A DNA stretch of 6,524 nt from Nitrososphaerales archaeon (GTDB taxonomy: Archaea > Thermoproteota > Nitrososphaeria > Nitrososphaerales > Nitrososphaeraceae): NCBI GenBank assembly GCA_029237515.1, contig JARBAV010000384.1, positions 1 through 6,524 of the forward strand, given 5' to 3'. Position numbers and translations under genes: made by a program. Shown piece by piece: positions 5,558 to 6,524 of the stretch. Positions within the stretch are counted from its first letter, which is position 1; each line of letters opens with the position of its first letter. The notes under the pieces are model-generated. The model did not search any database and was not told where the DNA came from. It was given only the letters and a program-made list of their open reading frames with translations.

Positions 5558-6208
5558 ATGAAACACAAGGTATTTGCCCAAAGATTGTTTTTGATGGCGA
5601 CAGTAATGTCCACATTACTCTTTGTGAGCAACTTCAATATTTCAAACGCTCAGACGGAAGAGGAGGAAGCAACTCACTCCGAAGAAACTAATGTTGTCAG
5701 AGATTCACAAACGGTTTTACTGGAAGGAAAGACGCTAGCTGCGAACGATTTTATTCACATATATGATACTACTCCGTACATCATAATGAATGGGCATGTA
5801 GCGGCGAAACTACCATGTGACGAGAATTCAGAATCTCCCATCAAGATACTTATTGGGGCCGCTCCAAATCTTACCGCCGCAGATTTTGAACTATTGAGTG
5901 AGTTATCAACTCCAGGAACTGCTTGTCTCTACCACGTAGACCTAGCATCAGATCACAACGGTAATGCGAGTGCTACTATCACTGATATAGCCATACAAAA
6001 CCCCACACAAGATGATGTTAGTTTCGGTCCTTCATCCTCGGTAGTAGTAGGAATAAATGAAATTATGAAGGGTACCCACGAAGCGCATGGTGAAGGTGCA
6101 GAACATGCAGAAGGAGAAGGTGCAGAACATGCAGAAGGAGAAGGTGCAGAACATGCAGAAGGAGAGGAGCCCGCCGAAGAAGCTGCAGACGATACTGGTA
6201 ACGAGTAG
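5558..6208 (+). CDS. Secreted protein with His/Glu-rich repeat tail
   Basis: This 216-residue exported protein has a basic start (MKHK), a hydrophobic core at about 10-24 and a likely cut near ISNA (28-31), followed by an acidic stretch TEEEEATHSEE. The folded part (about 50-170) is probably beta-rich, with IIMNGHVAAKLPCDEN (75-90), a Leu/Glu-rich helix AADFELLSEL (107-116) and ACLYHVDLASDHNG (122-135). C87 and C123 may form a disulfide. The tail from about 173 is low complexity: H174, H177, then three copies of GAEHAEGE, then an acidic end. Such His/Glu tails often bind metals, but here that is inference. I do not recognise the core family. ATG 5558 is preferred over TTG 5549 on promoter geometry. 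A strong T-run follows the stop. Confidence 0.75.
   Translation: MKHKVFAQRLFLMATVMSTLLFVSNFNISNAQTEEEEATHSEETNVVRDSQTVLLEGKTLAANDFIHIYDTTPYIIMNGHVAAKLPCDENSESPIKILIGAAPNLTAADFELLSELSTPGTACLYHVDLASDHNGNASATITDIAIQNPTQDDVSFGPSSSVVVGINEIMKGTHEAHGEGAEHAEGEGAEHAEGEGAEHAEGEEPAEEAADDTGNE
6095..6166 (+). repeat. Three 24-base tandem repeats (GAEHAEGE units)
   Basis: The 24-base unit beginning GGTGCAGAACATGCAGAAGG is repeated at 6095-6118, 6119-6142 and 6143-6166. Only the last base of the third copy differs. The period is a multiple of three, so copy-number changes would lengthen or shorten the tail without breaking the frame. Confidence 0.9.
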
Positions 6209-6241
6209 CATAGTAAATTCGAATCAACGAAGTACCTTTAC

Positions 6242-6257
6242 TTTTTTATTTTTTTTT
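6242..6257 (+). terminator. Oligo-T terminator after the His-rich-tail gene
   Basis: T6-A-T9 lies 34 bases after the stop at 6208. Archaeal RNA polymerase stops at such T-runs without needing a hairpin, and none is evident here. Confidence 0.65.
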
Positions 6258-6400
6258 AGATTACTTCTTTAGATACACCAATTGTTTTATTTTAAATCTA
6301 TAATAATGGTACAAAACTAGAGACATACACTATAAGTAAAGATAAGCTAGAGTGCTTTAATGCATTAACGCATTTTTTGTCAAAAAGACATGTACAACAT
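6258..6400. other. A/T-rich intergenic stretch with a 12-base palindrome
   Basis: No gene is seen. TTAATGCATTAA at 6357-6368 is a perfect palindrome, 32 bases ahead of the ATG at 6401. It overlaps a weak hairpin (AATGC/GCATT, 6359-6374) that runs into T6 at 6373-6378. TATA-like runs occur near 6291-6303 and 6331-6338, but neither sits at the leaderless distance from 6401. Confidence 0.4.
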
Positions 6401-6524
6401 ATGACTATATTGTTAATTATTTTAGTCCTAATGTCAGAGAATCAATCTGGAAATGTACTTGCGGTTATTGTTGAGAACAATCCATTTTACGGATTGAGTA
6501 ACGCAAAAATAAATTCTGTTGAAA
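6401..6524 (+). CDS. Possible start of a secreted or membrane protein, cut by the right edge
   Basis: From ATG 6401 the frame is open to the end of the window (41 codons). It begins MTILLIILVLMSENQSGNVL, a hydrophobic run resembling a signal peptide with a possible cut after VLA, followed by VIVENNPFYGLSNAK. The frame is in fact open from 6296, but it offers no ATG before 6401; a TTG at 6377 would add eight polar residues. No promoter or ribosome binding site clearly fits, and the shared promoter element is absent at the expected place. The product is unknown. Confidence 0.4.
   Translation, partial: MTILLIILVLMSENQSGNVLAVIVENNPFYGLSNAKINSVE

Noticed and set aside
5431..5637. Minus-strand frame across the divergent promoter
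   Set aside because: It covers promoter elements B and C and the start of the secreted protein gene, with no supporting signal.
6087..6272. Plus-strand frame over the tandem repeats and terminator
   Set aside because: It is an out-of-frame reading of the GAEHAEGE repeats, ending in the T-run as a Phe/Leu stretch.
6307..6321. Element-like match TGGTACAAAACTAGA (11/13), facing left
   Set aside because: An A/T-rich run follows, but no leftward gene exists there. It could drive an antisense RNA toward the 3' end of the 5558-6208 gene, but evidence is too thin.
1..6524. tRNA/rRNA genes, CRISPR array, insertion sequence or attachment site
   Set aside because: I looked for tRNA-like arms, regularly spaced repeats, and transposase genes with terminal repeats and found none. 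The only tandem repeat is coding.

Overview
The window looks like archaeal DNA, most probably from an ammonia-oxidising thaumarchaeon (Nitrososphaeria). The reasons are low G+C, TATA boxes placed about 25-27 bases before start codons (leaderless-type promoters), a CopC-CopD fusion, secreted proteins with simple Sec signals, and a two-winged-helix regulator of archaeal style. The lineage is inferred from style, not from a marker gene.

Layout. Bases 2-127 may be the 3' end of a gene cut by the left edge, followed by an A/T-rich gap. A leftward pair fills 352-3142: a secreted beta-sandwich-type protein (2501-3142) and, 58 bases downstream, a long CopC-CopD copper-handling membrane protein (352-2442). 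A 0.4 kb divergent control region (3143-3553) separates this pair from a rightward operon of a four-helix membrane protein (3554-3952) and a tandem winged-helix regulator (3955-4533). A leftward Met-rich secreted protein (4540-5403) converges on the operon. It diverges from a rightward secreted protein with a His/Glu-rich repeat tail (5558-6208), which is followed by a T-rich terminator. A secreted or membrane protein may begin at 6401 and run off the right edge.

The main new observation is a 15-base element, TCGATT-N2-TGTACCA, always in the same orientation relative to the gene and 5-6 bases upstream of the TATA box. It is near-perfect (13/13 fixed positions) before the 2501-3142, 4540-5403 and 5558-6208 genes, and degenerate twice before the membrane protein/regulator operon. 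Together with the CopC-CopD fusion, the Met-rich and His-rich secreted proteins, and three exported proteins predicted to begin with histidine after signal cleavage, this suggests a compact copper (or other soft metal) handling regulon. The encoded regulator is a natural candidate to control it. The copper link is well founded for CopC-CopD and inferred for the rest.
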